A stretch of DNA of 46,837 nucleotides. It comes from Sulfitobacter sp. (lineage in GTDB: Bacteria > Pseudomonadota > Alphaproteobacteria > Rhodobacterales > Rhodobacteraceae). This document shows positions 18,887-28,392 of this stretch, in pieces. The position numbers and the translations under genes are program-made. Location of the stretch: positions 1 to 46,837 of the forward strand of contig JABDKA010000044.1 of assembly GCA_013002405.1 (NCBI GenBank). The letters are read 5' to 3'. How positions within the stretch are numbered: the first letter of the stretch is position 1; each line of letters opens with the position of its first letter. Under the pieces are notes generated by a model, which did no database searches, was not told the origin of the DNA, and saw only the letters and a program-made list of their open reading frames with translations.

Positions 18887-19582
18887 ATGAACATCATCTG
18901 GCTTGGCCACGGATCATTCCGCATCGAGATCGAGGATCAGGTGGTCCTGGTGGACCCCTGGCTGAACGGCAATCCCATGATGCCGGAGGACCGGCACGAG
19001 GAGGCCATCGCAGGAGCCACGCACATTCTGGTGACCCACGGGCACTTTGACCACATCACGGATGTCGTGGCGATCTCAAAGAGCACCGGCGCGCCGGTAT
19101 CCGGTATCTACGAACTGGCCCAGTATCTGCATGGGCAGGGCGCGGTTGAAGGGCGGACATATAATGTCGGCGGCACGATCGGGCTGGGGGACAAGGTCAC
19201 CGCCGCGATGGTGCCCGCCTCCCATTCCTCCACCACCATGGTGGATGACAAGCCGCTGCATGTGGGCAACGAAGTGGGCTTCATCCTCAAGGGAGAGGGC
19301 AAGACGCTCTATGTGTCCGGCGATACGGGCATCATGGCCGACATGGATTGGATCGGGAATTTCTACAAACCGGATATCGGCATCCTGTCGGCCGGCGGAC
19401 ATTTCACCATGGGGATGGCAGAGGCCGCCTATGCCGCAAAACGCTACTTCAACTTTAGAACCGTCATTCCCTGCCACTACCGCACTTTCGAACTGCTGGA
19501 GCAATCGGCGGAATTGCTGGCCGAAGGCCTGCCCGGCGTCGATGTGATCGAACCGCAGGTGTTGGAACCGGTCAGCTTGTGA
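18887..19582 (+). CDS. UPF0173-type metal-dependent hydrolase (beta-lactamase fold)
   Basis: MNIIWLGHGSFRIE..., 'LVTHGHFDHITD', 'YVSGDTGI', 'VIPCHYRTF'. Confidence 0.9.
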   Translation: MNIIWLGHGSFRIEIEDQVVLVDPWLNGNPMMPEDRHEEAIAGATHILVTHGHFDHITDVVAISKSTGAPVSGIYELAQYLHGQGAVEGRTYNVGGTIGLGDKVTAAMVPASHSSTTMVDDKPLHVGNEVGFILKGEGKTLYVSGDTGIMADMDWIGNFYKPDIGILSAGGHFTMGMAEAAYAAKRYFNFRTVIPCHYRTFELLEQSAELLAEGLPGVDVIEPQVLEPVSL

Positions 19583-19655
19583 CGGGTTGTCACGCCCGGT
19601 CAGCGGAACCAGTGCGGCCCGGGCGCGTTGGCCCGCGTAATCACAGGAGCCGATC

Positions 19656-20372
19656 ATGACAGAACCCAACCGCGATAGGCTCACGCTGGCCATCTTCGGG
19701 GCATCCGGCGCCACCGGCCGCGCCGCTGTGGCCGCGGCGCGCAAGCGCGGCCACACTGTTCGCGCCATGCACCATACCCTGCCCGATGATGAGGGCGACG
19801 ATCCGCAGGTGACCCATCTGCAGGCCGATGTCCTGGCGGACGATCTGAGCGACCGGGTCCGTGGCGTTGACGCGGTAATTTCCTGCCTTGGGGTGGGCAA
19901 CGATCCGCAAACGCTGCTCTCACCGCCGCCGCTTTACACCGAAGGTACTGAAGCCATCTGCGACGCGATGGAAAGCGCCGACGTGAAACGGCTGATCGTG
20001 ATCTCCGCCAGTTTTGTCGAGGCGCAGGATCGTGGTCCGATCTGGTTCAAGCTGCCCGCCATGACCTCGCTTCACCTTGTCTTTGAACAGATGGCGGAAA
20101 TGGAACGCAACCTGAAGCAGCGGGAAGGCATCGAATGGACCGCAGTCCGCGCTGGTTGGTTGATGGAGGGTGCGGCGACCGACGATTACGTGGTTCAGGC
20201 CAATGTGATTCCCGAAGATTTGATACGGACCCGGCACGCCGATCTGGCCGACTTCATGGTGCGTCTGGCAGAGGATAACGATTGGCTGCGCGCCACACCC
20301 GCCATAGCGCGCAAGGAGCCGCCAGAGGCTTCCTCACCCGAGGCCGTGCTGAAGGAAATGACCGGCGGCTAA
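19656..20372 (+). CDS. NAD(P)H-binding (NmrA-like/SDR) protein
   Basis: 'LAIFGASGATGRAAVAAARKRGHTVRAM', 'ISCLGVGNDP'. Confidence 0.8.
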   Translation: MTEPNRDRLTLAIFGASGATGRAAVAAARKRGHTVRAMHHTLPDDEGDDPQVTHLQADVLADDLSDRVRGVDAVISCLGVGNDPQTLLSPPPLYTEGTEAICDAMESADVKRLIVISASFVEAQDRGPIWFKLPAMTSLHLVFEQMAEMERNLKQREGIEWTAVRAGWLMEGAATDDYVVQANVIPEDLIRTRHADLADFMVRLAEDNDWLRATPAIARKEPPEASSPEAVLKEMTGG

Positions 20373-20387
20373 GCCCCGGTTCTGGTC

Positions 20388-20822
20388 TCAGTCACCCGCA
20401 CCCTCTTCGATCCAGACCTTGTCCGAACTGCGCTGCCGGAATCGCAGGCAGGCCAGTTTTCCGTCAAAATGCAGCTGTGAAAAGGGCGCATTTTGTGGCT
20501 TCAAGGCGTCCGTCTCCATCCTGGCGCACACCTCAAAAGTGGTCGGATCACGCTGGCGTATCTCGTAAGCGGTATCCGTGACCGGATCGCGCAGGTCCAC
20601 GACCGGCAGTTCTTTGGCGCAATGGACCGGCACCTCCGCCTCCGGTGCTGTCTGCTGGGCCAGCCTGCACTGTTCGTGCGCGCCAATGCGGCGCAGATGG
20701 TCAAGGCGGGTTTGATCGTTGCGTTCTTTGCGGGCATGACCTGGCCCGCCCACAACAAGCAACCCAGCGACCACGGCAGCCCCCACCAGCAGCGCCACGA
20801 GTATCGCAAGCAGCCGGTTCAC
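20388..20822 (-). CDS. Hypothetical single-TM protein
   Basis: 144 aa ORF with N-terminal TM; stop/start overlap with the upstream gene supports translation. Confidence 0.6.
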   Translation of the reverse strand: MNRLLAILVALLVGAAVVAGLLVVGGPGHARKERNDQTRLDHLRRIGAHEQCRLAQQTAPEAEVPVHCAKELPVVDLRDPVTDTAYEIRQRDPTTFEVCARMETDALKPQNAPFSQLHFDGKLACLRFRQRSSDKVWIEEGAGD

Positions 20823-21436
20823 GCGCCTTCACCTCTGCGGATGTCAGCGAGGTAGTAGACAAAGATCAGCCCGGCGACCAAACCGACGACGGCCGCCTTG
20901 AGCAGGAATTGCAGGGTGAAATCGCCGCTCAGAAACGCGTAGATCGTCGCGATGAGATCCCCCAGCAAGACCGAGGCGGACAGGAGCAGCGTCAGATAGG
21001 TCAGCCACTTGCGAATGGCCGACCGATAAAGCGCGGGATCGGCGGCAAGCTTTGCCCGTTCGCGCCAGGTCAGCCACAAAAAGACTGGCGTGACCACGAT
21101 CAGCACCGCGATGGACCAGCGGACAGTGGTCCTGCGATAGCCGTCCTCGTTCAGCCAGATATCAATCAGGGCATGCAACAGCTGCACCAGATAGATGGCC
21201 CCAAAGAGCATCAGCCCAAACATGAGAGAATAGACAAAGAAATCCCGTGCCGATACCGTCGATTGCGGCCGTGGCACAGGCGGCGAAAAGGGGGTTTGCG
21301 CCCAGGCATCGAGGGCATCGCGCACTTCGGACGCGGCCCAGCCGGAAGAAGCCAGAACGGCCGCGATCTCATCCCGTGACCGGCCCGCCGCCAGCGCATC
21401 GCGCGTGAAACGGCTCAATTCCTTGCTGACGGCCAT
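20819..21436 (-). CDS. DUF5671-like multi-TM protein
   Basis: MAVSKELSRFTRDALAAGRSRDEIAAVLASSGW... followed by about 5 TM helices. Confidence 0.65.
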   Translation of the reverse strand: MAVSKELSRFTRDALAAGRSRDEIAAVLASSGWAASEVRDALDAWAQTPFSPPVPRPQSTVSARDFFVYSLMFGLMLFGAIYLVQLLHALIDIWLNEDGYRRTTVRWSIAVLIVVTPVFLWLTWRERAKLAADPALYRSAIRKWLTYLTLLLSASVLLGDLIATIYAFLSGDFTLQFLLKAAVVGLVAGLIFVYYLADIRRGEGA

Positions 21437-21440
21437 GACC

Positions 21441-21896
21441 TTATCCTTCCCTTTTCGTGGCAAAGAAATCCTTCAGGAGCGCCTCGGCATCGACCGCTGC
21501 CAGGCCGTCGATCACTTCGGGCACGTGATGGCATTGCGGATGGACAAAGACCCGCGCGCCATGGGCCACGCCACCCGATTTGGGATCGGCGGCCCCGTAG
21601 CACAGACGCGCGAGCCTTGCGGCCGCAATGGCCGCCGCGCACATCGCGCAAGGCTCAAGCGTGACATAGAGGACGTGACCGGTCAGCCGTTCGGATCCCG
21701 CCTGCGCACAGGCCTCCTGGATGGCAAGCATCTCAGCGTGGGCTGTCGGGTCCTTCAATTCACGGGTCCGGTTCCCCGCACGGGCAACGACGTCGCCCCC
21801 CGGAGCCACGATCACGGCACCCACGGGCACCTCTCCCCGCGCGGCGGCCGCGCGCGCCTCTTCAAGTGCCAGATCCATGAAAGACTGAAATCCCAT
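21441..21896 (-). CDS. tadA: tRNA-specific adenosine deaminase
   Basis: 'DPTAHAEMLAIQEAC', 'LYVTLEPCAMCAAAIAAARLARLCYGA'. Confidence 0.92.
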   Translation of the reverse strand: MGFQSFMDLALEEARAAAARGEVPVGAVIVAPGGDVVARAGNRTRELKDPTAHAEMLAIQEACAQAGSERLTGHVLYVTLEPCAMCAAAIAAARLARLCYGAADPKSGGVAHGARVFVHPQCHHVPEVIDGLAAVDAEALLKDFFATKREG

Positions 21897-21957
21897 GGCA
21901 CCAATTGGCCACCATCCCCGCCCTTTCGCAAGGCCCGCAAAAGCGTTAGGGGAAGGC

Positions 21958-22767
21958 ATGAACAAACCCGCCTCCTCCAAAACTCCCGAAAGCAACCGCA
22001 TCGCCAAGGTACTGTCGCGCGCCGGCGTCGCCTCGCGCCGCGAGGCGGAGCGCATGATCGAGGCCGGCCGCGTGGCAGTGAATGGCAAGCAGATCACCTC
22101 CCCCGCGCTGAACGTCACGGATGCTGACGTGATCACACTGGACGGCAAGCCCATCGCGGCGGCGGAGCCCCCACGCATGTGGCTTTACAACAAGCCCGCG
22201 GGCCTTGTGACGACGACCCGCGATGAAAAAGGGCGGGAGACGATCTTTGATGCCCTGCCAAATGACCTGCCTCGGGTGATGTCCGTCGGACGGCTTGACC
22301 TCTCCTCCGAGGGTCTGCTCTTGCTCACCAATGATGGAGAGATCAAGCGCAAGCTGGAACTGCCCAGCACCGGCTGGCTGCGGCGCTACCGGGTGCGGGT
22401 CAAGGGGCGGCCTACGGATGTGATGCTGGAACCGCTGCGCAAGGGCATCACGGTCGAGGGGGACCGGTTCCAGCCGATGACGGTCACGCTGGACCGCCAG
22501 CAGGGAGCCAATGCCTGGCTTACGGTGGGTCTGCGCGAGGGCAAGAATCGCGAGATCCGCCGGGCGATGGAGGCCGTGGGCCTGAGCGTGAACCGCCTGA
22601 TCCGCATCAGCTACGGCCCCTTCCAGCTGGGAGAACTGAAATCAGGTGAGGTGGAAGAGCTGCGCCGCCGCGTGGTGCGGGACCAACTGGGTCTGAGCCT
22701 TGAGGACGACAGTGGCACCGCCAAGCCCAAAAAAGTCCACAGGCCCCCACGTAAAGGGCGCCGTTAG
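21958..22767 (+). CDS. rluB: 23S rRNA pseudouridine synthase (RluB/RsuA family)
   Basis: S4 domain 'RIAKVLSRAGVASRREAERMIEAGRVAVNG', catalytic 'VGRLDLSSEGLLLLTNDG'. Confidence 0.85.
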   Translation: MNKPASSKTPESNRIAKVLSRAGVASRREAERMIEAGRVAVNGKQITSPALNVTDADVITLDGKPIAAAEPPRMWLYNKPAGLVTTTRDEKGRETIFDALPNDLPRVMSVGRLDLSSEGLLLLTNDGEIKRKLELPSTGWLRRYRVRVKGRPTDVMLEPLRKGITVEGDRFQPMTVTLDRQQGANAWLTVGLREGKNREIRRAMEAVGLSVNRLIRISYGPFQLGELKSGEVEELRRRVVRDQLGLSLEDDSGTAKPKKVHRPPRKGRR

Positions 22768-22869
22768 ATGCCGTTTCGCCTGAATTAACCGAACTGGACC
22801 TTTCGATCGACCCAGGCCTCCCTAGCGCAGTGGCGGCCAACCCCTTATGTTTCGTGTCGGGAGGCGCTA

Positions 22870-23100
22870 ATGGCCCGAATACTACTCATTGTCATCGCTG
22901 CAGCCGCCATCGTTGCGATTGTTGCGATTCTTCTCACAGTCTGGAATGCTGCGTTTGCAGCAGGATCGCGCAACCTGCGCCCTCTTTTCGGCGCGGACAA
23001 GGAAGGCATGATGGCACCCACCGGTTTGCAGAAAGTCGCTTTCGTGGCGCTCATCGTGCTGCTCTTTGGCGTCGCCTCCGGCTGGCTGGGGGGAATGTAG
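22870..23100 (+). CDS. Small two-TM membrane protein
   Basis: 76 aa, two hydrophobic helices, 3 bp upstream of the XpaC-like gene. Confidence 0.65.
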   Translation: MARILLIVIAAAAIVAIVAILLTVWNAAFAAGSRNLRPLFGADKEGMMAPTGLQKVAFVALIVLLFGVASGWLGGM

Positions 23101-23103
23101 CCC

Positions 23104-23994
23104 ATGGCCAAACGCTACGGCGGCAAATTCAGCCCTGACGAAAAAGCGCCTTCAGATACCGGCACGCCCAAGCGCGCGCGCGCTGAGGTGGACCCGGCGG
23201 GCGGGCGCATCAACGTAATGTTCGTCCCGCCCATCGTGCTGCTGGCCACCACCTTCAGCGATGGCGCGCGGGGACTGACCGCGGGATTGGTTGGCGCAGG
23301 GTTGCTGGCCCTTGGTGCCTGGCTTTTGCGGGAAGGGGTGCAGGCGGAGGCCGCCTACAACGTCCGCAAGATCGCCCGCCGTCCGGCCATCCCGCGAAAG
23401 ATCTTCGCGGCCATTCTAACCGGTCTCGGCGCTGCCACGGCTGTCTACGCCCATCTGGGGAGTGCTTCGGACCTGCTTTCACCGGCCCTCTACGGCCTCT
23501 GTGCCGGGGTCCTGCACATCGCCGCCTTTGGGCTTGATCCGCTGAAATCAAAAGGCATGGAGGGTGTCGATACATTTCAGCAGGACCGTGTCGCACGAGT
23601 CGTTGATGAAGCGGAAAAGCTGCTTGCCGCCATGACCGATGCCATCAAGCGCGCCGGTGACCGCCGGGCGGAGGAACGCCTTGCCGTCTTTCAGGCCACC
23701 GCCCGCGACCTGATCCGCACTGTCGAAGAGGATCCGCGCGATCTGACCGCCGCCCGGAAATACCTGAGCGTCTACCTGCGCGGCGCACGCGACGCCACAA
23801 TCAAATTCGCCGATATATACGCGCGCCGCCGCGACGATCAGGCCCGGGCCGACTACATCGCGCTGCTTGACGATCTGGATCAGAACTTTGCCGCGCGCAA
23901 TCAGAAGTCCCTGCTGGACGACCGCAGCGATCTGACTGTCGAGATTGACGTGCTCCGCGAGAGACTCTCGCGGGAGGGGGTCAGGCTCGAATGA
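23104..23994 (+). CDS. XpaC-like (5-bromo-4-chloroindolyl phosphate hydrolysis family) protein
   Basis: N-terminal paired TM helices then a helical domain 'VARVVDEAEKLLAAM...YLSVYLRGARDATIKFADIYARR'; adjacent to a TelA-like gene as commonly seen. Confidence 0.75.
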   Translation: MAKRYGGKFSPDEKAPSDTGTPKRARAEVDPAGGRINVMFVPPIVLLATTFSDGARGLTAGLVGAGLLALGAWLLREGVQAEAAYNVRKIARRPAIPRKIFAAILTGLGAATAVYAHLGSASDLLSPALYGLCAGVLHIAAFGLDPLKSKGMEGVDTFQQDRVARVVDEAEKLLAAMTDAIKRAGDRRAEERLAVFQATARDLIRTVEEDPRDLTAARKYLSVYLRGARDATIKFADIYARRRDDQARADYIALLDDLDQNFAARNQKSLLDDRSDLTVEIDVLRERLSREGVRLE

Positions 23995-24029
23995 AATGCT
24001 TTATGTATCACTTCAAGGAAACATCATAA

Positions 24030-25229
24030 ATGTCCAAAAATGTTCGTGAAAAGGCCACTCAAGATCTTGCTCTGGTGGAAGAGGTGACAGCCCTCATTCT
24101 GCCGGAACCCGCCCCCGCAGCGGATATCATTCCCCTCAAGGAAGCGGACAAGCCGCTGGGGGATGAGATCAAGCGGCGCATGGCGGAGTTGGACATGGAA
24201 GACACGCAATCCATCGTCTCCTTCGGTTCGGCCGCGCAGGCAGAATTGCAGGAAATAAGTCAGGCCATGCTGGCGGATGTACGCAACAAGGATGTGGGAC
24301 CCGCAGGGGACAGCCTGCGCAACATTGTCAGTACCATCCGGGGCTTTTCCGTCTCCGAACTGGACGTGCGCCGCAAGCAAAGCTGGTGGGAGCGGCTTCT
24401 GGGCCGCGCCGCCCCCTTCGCCAAGTTCACCGCGCAGTTCGAAGAGGTGCAGGGCCAGATCGACCGGATCACGGACGATCTGCTGAGCCACGAGCACACG
24501 CTGCTCAAGGACATCAAGTCACTTGACATGCTTTATGAGAAGACGCTGCAGTTCTACGATGAATTGGCCCTGTACATTGCGGCGGGTGAGGCCAAGCTGG
24601 AAGATTTGGACGGCAAGGTGATCCCGGCCAAGGACAAGGCAGTGTCCAAGGCGGCCAAGGACGATCAGGTGATGGTGGCGCAGGAACTGCGGGATCTGCG
24701 CGCCGCACGGGACGATCTGGAACGCCGGGTTCATGACCTGAAGCTGACCCGCCAGGTTACGATGCAATCCCTTCCTTCCATCCGGCTGGTGCAGGAAAAC
24801 GACAAGAGCCTGGTCACCAAGATCAACTCCACGCTCGTCAATACAGTGCCCCTTTGGGAAACGCAGTTGGCCCAGGCGGTTACGATCCAGCGATCTGCCG
24901 AAGCGGCCGCCGCCGTGCGCGACGCAAACGACCTGACCAACGAATTGCTTACCTCCAACGCGAAAAACCTGCGCGAAAGCAATAAGTTGATTCGCGAGGA
25001 GATGGAGCGCGGGGTCTTTGACATCGAAGCGGTCAAGCAGGCCAACGCGGACTTGATCGGCACGATCGAGGAAAGCCTGCAGATCGCCGACGAAGGCAAG
25101 GCCCGACGTGCCGCGGCAGAAAAGGATTTGCAGGAAATGGAAGTGAAGTTGCGCGACACGCTTGCCGCGGCCAAGGCCAAGGAAACCGGTCTGGGCGATA
25201 CCGTATCTGGTTCCGCGTCGGCTGGATGA
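24030..25229 (+). CDS. TelA-like toxic anion (tellurite) resistance protein
   Basis: 399 aa coiled-coil; 'LPSIRLVQENDKSLVTKINSTLVNTVPLWETQLAQAVTIQRS' is the TelA signature region. Confidence 0.9.
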   Translation: MSKNVREKATQDLALVEEVTALILPEPAPAADIIPLKEADKPLGDEIKRRMAELDMEDTQSIVSFGSAAQAELQEISQAMLADVRNKDVGPAGDSLRNIVSTIRGFSVSELDVRRKQSWWERLLGRAAPFAKFTAQFEEVQGQIDRITDDLLSHEHTLLKDIKSLDMLYEKTLQFYDELALYIAAGEAKLEDLDGKVIPAKDKAVSKAAKDDQVMVAQELRDLRAARDDLERRVHDLKLTRQVTMQSLPSIRLVQENDKSLVTKINSTLVNTVPLWETQLAQAVTIQRSAEAAAAVRDANDLTNELLTSNAKNLRESNKLIREEMERGVFDIEAVKQANADLIGTIEESLQIADEGKARRAAAEKDLQEMEVKLRDTLAAAKAKETGLGDTVSGSASAG

Positions 25230-26185
25230 TCTGGGGCGTTACTCATAGGGCCACAAGGGTCGCCGCGCTCATGTGCGCGGCAGGCTCGCTCGCGGCCTGT
25301 GATGTTCTGTTTCCGGTTGAGCCGACGCTGAAGCCGCAGGCAAGGCCCGCCGTGGTATCGGTTCCGCCCCAGGTCGCGCGCCCCACCTCACAGAAAAGCG
25401 CGATGCTGCGCAGCTACCTCAATCAGGTGGAGCAGGCCCAACTCAGCCAGGGGCTGCTGCGCCAGGACGGTGGTGGTCTGGATGCGCCCTTCACCCCGGA
25501 TGTGCTGGCGCGGAATTTCGAACAGATCGCCTTTTACAATGAGTACGACGGCAATTTCGTCGGCCGCGGAGGGTCAAGCCCGCTGCGCCGCTGGCAGGGA
25601 CCGGTGCGGATGGAAGTCCTCTTCGGCCCCGGGGTGCCCCCCTCGCAACGCCGGGCGGATCAGGACGCCATTAACCGTTACAGCCGACGGCTGGCGCGGG
25701 TCACGGGCCATCCCGTATCCGCCATCGGCGCCCCCAATTTCCTTATCGTCATCGCGTCGGAGGACGACCGCGCCGACACGCTGGCAGAGGCCGCGACGCG
25801 CATCCCCGGCATCACTTCGAACAGCCTGCGGGCCCTGCGAAACATGCGGCGCGATACCTACTGCGCGGTCGCCGCCTATGCTGCGGGGTCTGACCCCAGC
25901 GTCTATACCGCCGCCGTTGCGGTGATCCGCGCCGAAAACCCGGACCTTCTGCGCCTTTCCTGTATTCACGAGGAACTGGCTCAGGGGCTGGGCCTGGCCA
26001 ACGACAGCCCCGCCGCGCGCCCGTCGATCTTCAACGATGACGACGAATTCGCGCTATTGACCGACCACGATGAGCTGCTTTTGCAAATGCTTTACGATCC
26101 CCGACTGCGCCCCGGTATGAGCGCGGCAGAGGCCGCCCCGATCACCCGCATCATCGCGCGGGAACTGGTCAAGGGCGAGCTGTGA
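25226..26185 (+). CDS. DUF2927 domain lipoprotein
   Basis: Lipobox 'SLAACDVLFP'; 'NFEQIAFYNEYDGNFV.....LRRWQGPVRMEVLFG' typical of DUF2927. Confidence 0.75.
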   Translation: MIWGVTHRATRVAALMCAAGSLAACDVLFPVEPTLKPQARPAVVSVPPQVARPTSQKSAMLRSYLNQVEQAQLSQGLLRQDGGGLDAPFTPDVLARNFEQIAFYNEYDGNFVGRGGSSPLRRWQGPVRMEVLFGPGVPPSQRRADQDAINRYSRRLARVTGHPVSAIGAPNFLIVIASEDDRADTLAEAATRIPGITSNSLRALRNMRRDTYCAVAAYAAGSDPSVYTAAVAVIRAENPDLLRLSCIHEELAQGLGLANDSPAARPSIFNDDDEFALLTDHDELLLQMLYDPRLRPGMSAAEAAPITRIIARELVKGEL

Positions 26186-26220
26186 ACCGACATTCTCCGA
26201 CATTCAAACAGGACTGACCC

Positions 26221-27333
26221 ATGGGCATTTTCGACTTTCTCTCCGGTGAATTCATCGACGTCATCCACTGGACAGACGACACCCGCGATACAATGGTCTG
26301 GCGGTTCGAACGGGAGGGGCACGAGATCAAGTACGGCGCCAAGCTGACCGTGCGCGAGGGTCAGGCCGCGGTTTTCGTGCACGAGGGGCAATTGGCCGAT
26401 GTCTTTACCCCCGGTCTCTACATGCTTGAGACAAACAACATGCCCATCATGACGACGCTTCAGCACTGGGACCATGGCTTTAAAAGCCCCTTCAAGTCAG
26501 AGATCTATTTCGTCAACACCACTCGCTTCAACGACCTCAAGTGGGGCACAAAGAACCCCGTCATCGTGCGTGATCCAGAGTTCGGCCCGGTGCGCCTGCG
26601 CGCCTTCGGGACCTATTCGGTGCGGGTCAGTGACCCGGCCAGGTTCCTGGTGGAGATCGTTGGCACCGATGGTGAGTTTACGATGGACGAAATCAGCTAC
26701 CAGATTCGCAACATCATCGTGCAGGAGTTCTCCCGCACCATTGCACGGGCGCAGATCCCCGTGCTCGATATGGCTGCGAATACCCGTGAGCTGGGCAAGC
26801 TGGTGGGGGGAGAGATCGAACAGCAACTCGCTGAATATGGTCTGTCGATGCCGGAATTGTACATTGAAAACATATCTCTGCCGCCCGCAGTTGAGGACGT
26901 ACTTGATAAGCGATCTTCGATGGGCGTGATTGGGAACCTCAACGAATACATGCAATTTCAGGCGGCCGAGGCATTGGGCCGCGAGGGCGCTGGTGCCGGG
27001 GCCATCCAGGCGGGTCTTGGGGCCGGGCTCGGCATGCAGATCGGACAGGCCGCCGCACAGGGCGGCCCCTGGGGCGCACGTCCGCAAGCCGCCGCCCCGG
27101 CTCAGATGATGCCGCCCCCGCCCCCCGTTGAACACGTATGGCACATCGCTGTGGGCGGGGAGACCTCCGGCCCTTTCTCCAAGGCCGCCATGGGCCGCAA
27201 GGCCAGCGAGGGCAGCCTGACGCGCGACACCTTCGTCTGGACCCCCGGTCAGGACGGCTGGCAGAGGGCCGAGGATGTGGCGGAACTGGCGCAGCTCTTC
27301 ACGGTCATGCCCCCACCGCCACCGGGTGCCTGA
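26221..27333 (+). CDS. SPFH-domain (YdjI / 'virion core'-like) protein with C-terminal GYF_2 domain
   Basis: MGIFDFLSGEFIDVIHWTDDTRDTMVWRFEREGHEIKYGAKLTVREGQAAVFVHEGQLADVF; C-terminus 'WHIAVGGETSGPFSKAAMGRKASEGSLTRDTFVWTPGQDGWQRAEDVAEL'. Confidence 0.88.
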   Translation: MGIFDFLSGEFIDVIHWTDDTRDTMVWRFEREGHEIKYGAKLTVREGQAAVFVHEGQLADVFTPGLYMLETNNMPIMTTLQHWDHGFKSPFKSEIYFVNTTRFNDLKWGTKNPVIVRDPEFGPVRLRAFGTYSVRVSDPARFLVEIVGTDGEFTMDEISYQIRNIIVQEFSRTIARAQIPVLDMAANTRELGKLVGGEIEQQLAEYGLSMPELYIENISLPPAVEDVLDKRSSMGVIGNLNEYMQFQAAEALGREGAGAGAIQAGLGAGLGMQIGQAAAQGGPWGARPQAAAPAQMMPPPPPVEHVWHIAVGGETSGPFSKAAMGRKASEGSLTRDTFVWTPGQDGWQRAEDVAELAQLFTVMPPPPPGA

Positions 27334-27343
27334 GGAGGGCTGG

Positions 27344-27769
27344 GTGACCCGCCGAAACCTTACCGTCGCCCTTCACTGGTCTATCGTCTTTCTCATCCTT
27401 GCGATGGTCAAAGGGGGCACGTCGGAGCGCTGGGTGTTGGCCCTTTTCGCCGTCTTCGTGGCCCTCTGGGGTGCCATGACGCTGATCTTGGGCCTGATGG
27501 GCCGACCGGGTCCGAAACTTTCGCCACCCCTGCGCCGTGCCTACCCCTGGATGCACCGCAGCCTTCATATCTTGCTGGCCCTGACAGCCATTGCCGTCGT
27601 CTTCCGCCTGATCGGACGGCCCCTGCCCTGGCTTGACGCATGGACCATGCTATTGGTGACCTTGAGTGCAGGTACTTTCCACGGTGTTTTTCACTTTTGG
27701 CGGCACACAGCACTCTACGACAATGCCCTGCGCCTGATCACCCCACGTTTCATGCACAACATCCTCTGA
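27344..27769 (+). CDS. Cytochrome b561-like membrane protein (short paralog)
   Basis: GTG start; 142 codons, 4 TM, histidines in TM contexts; C-terminus FHFWRHTALYDNALRLITPRFMHNIL. Confidence 0.7.
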   Translation: MTRRNLTVALHWSIVFLILAMVKGGTSERWVLALFAVFVALWGAMTLILGLMGRPGPKLSPPLRRAYPWMHRSLHILLALTAIAVVFRLIGRPLPWLDAWTMLLVTLSAGTFHGVFHFWRHTALYDNALRLITPRFMHNIL

Positions 27770-27773
27770 CCCC

Positions 27774-28328
27774 ATGCTTGCCACGATCCGCTCCCGCCTG
27801 CCCCGCCGCCGCACCTTTCTCAAGGTGATGCACTGGGCCATGGTGCCGCTGCTGGTCTGGTTCGTCCTGGTCACCCCAGACGATGTGTTGCCCTTCGGCC
27901 CAAAGGCCTTCCAGGCGCATTCCATCCTTGCGCTGATCTTTGTGACCATCTGCCTGGTCTGGTGGGCGGATTACTTTCGCAGGGGCCTCGCGAGCCGCCC
28001 GGGCCCGAAGCTGCCGAAATGGGCGTGGCACCTGCACCTCTGGATGCACCGCGCGCTGGTCTGGGGGCTTTTCCTTGTGGCCGTCGGGGGTTTCCTGCTG
28101 GGCCTGACCTCGACCCGCCTGCTCAAGGCCGGGGGATTCCTGCCCATCGCCCCGCCTCTGGGCCTGCGCGAAGCGAACGAGGTGATCGGCAAGCTTCACA
28201 TCTACCAGTTCTACCTGCTGGCCGCCCTGGTCGTCGGCCATGCGCTTTTCCACCTCTGGCGGCACTACCGGCTGCGGGACAATGCCCTGCGGATCATGGT
28301 ACCCAAGCGGCTCCACCGTTTTTTGTGA
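27774..28328 (+). CDS. Cytochrome b/b6-domain (b561-like) membrane protein
   Basis: 184 aa; 'VMHWAMVPLLVWFVL', 'HLHLWMHRALVWGLF', 'GHALFHLWRHYRLRDNALRIMVPKRLHRFL'; C-terminus homologous to the preceding ORF. Confidence 0.75.
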   Translation: MLATIRSRLPRRRTFLKVMHWAMVPLLVWFVLVTPDDVLPFGPKAFQAHSILALIFVTICLVWWADYFRRGLASRPGPKLPKWAWHLHLWMHRALVWGLFLVAVGGFLLGLTSTRLLKAGGFLPIAPPLGLREANEVIGKLHIYQFYLLAALVVGHALFHLWRHYRLRDNALRIMVPKRLHRFL

Positions 28329-28392
28329 AACCGGCCGCTGGCAGCCCAAGCCATTCGTCGCTATGTCTGGGGCCAGAGCCAGAACCGAGCCC

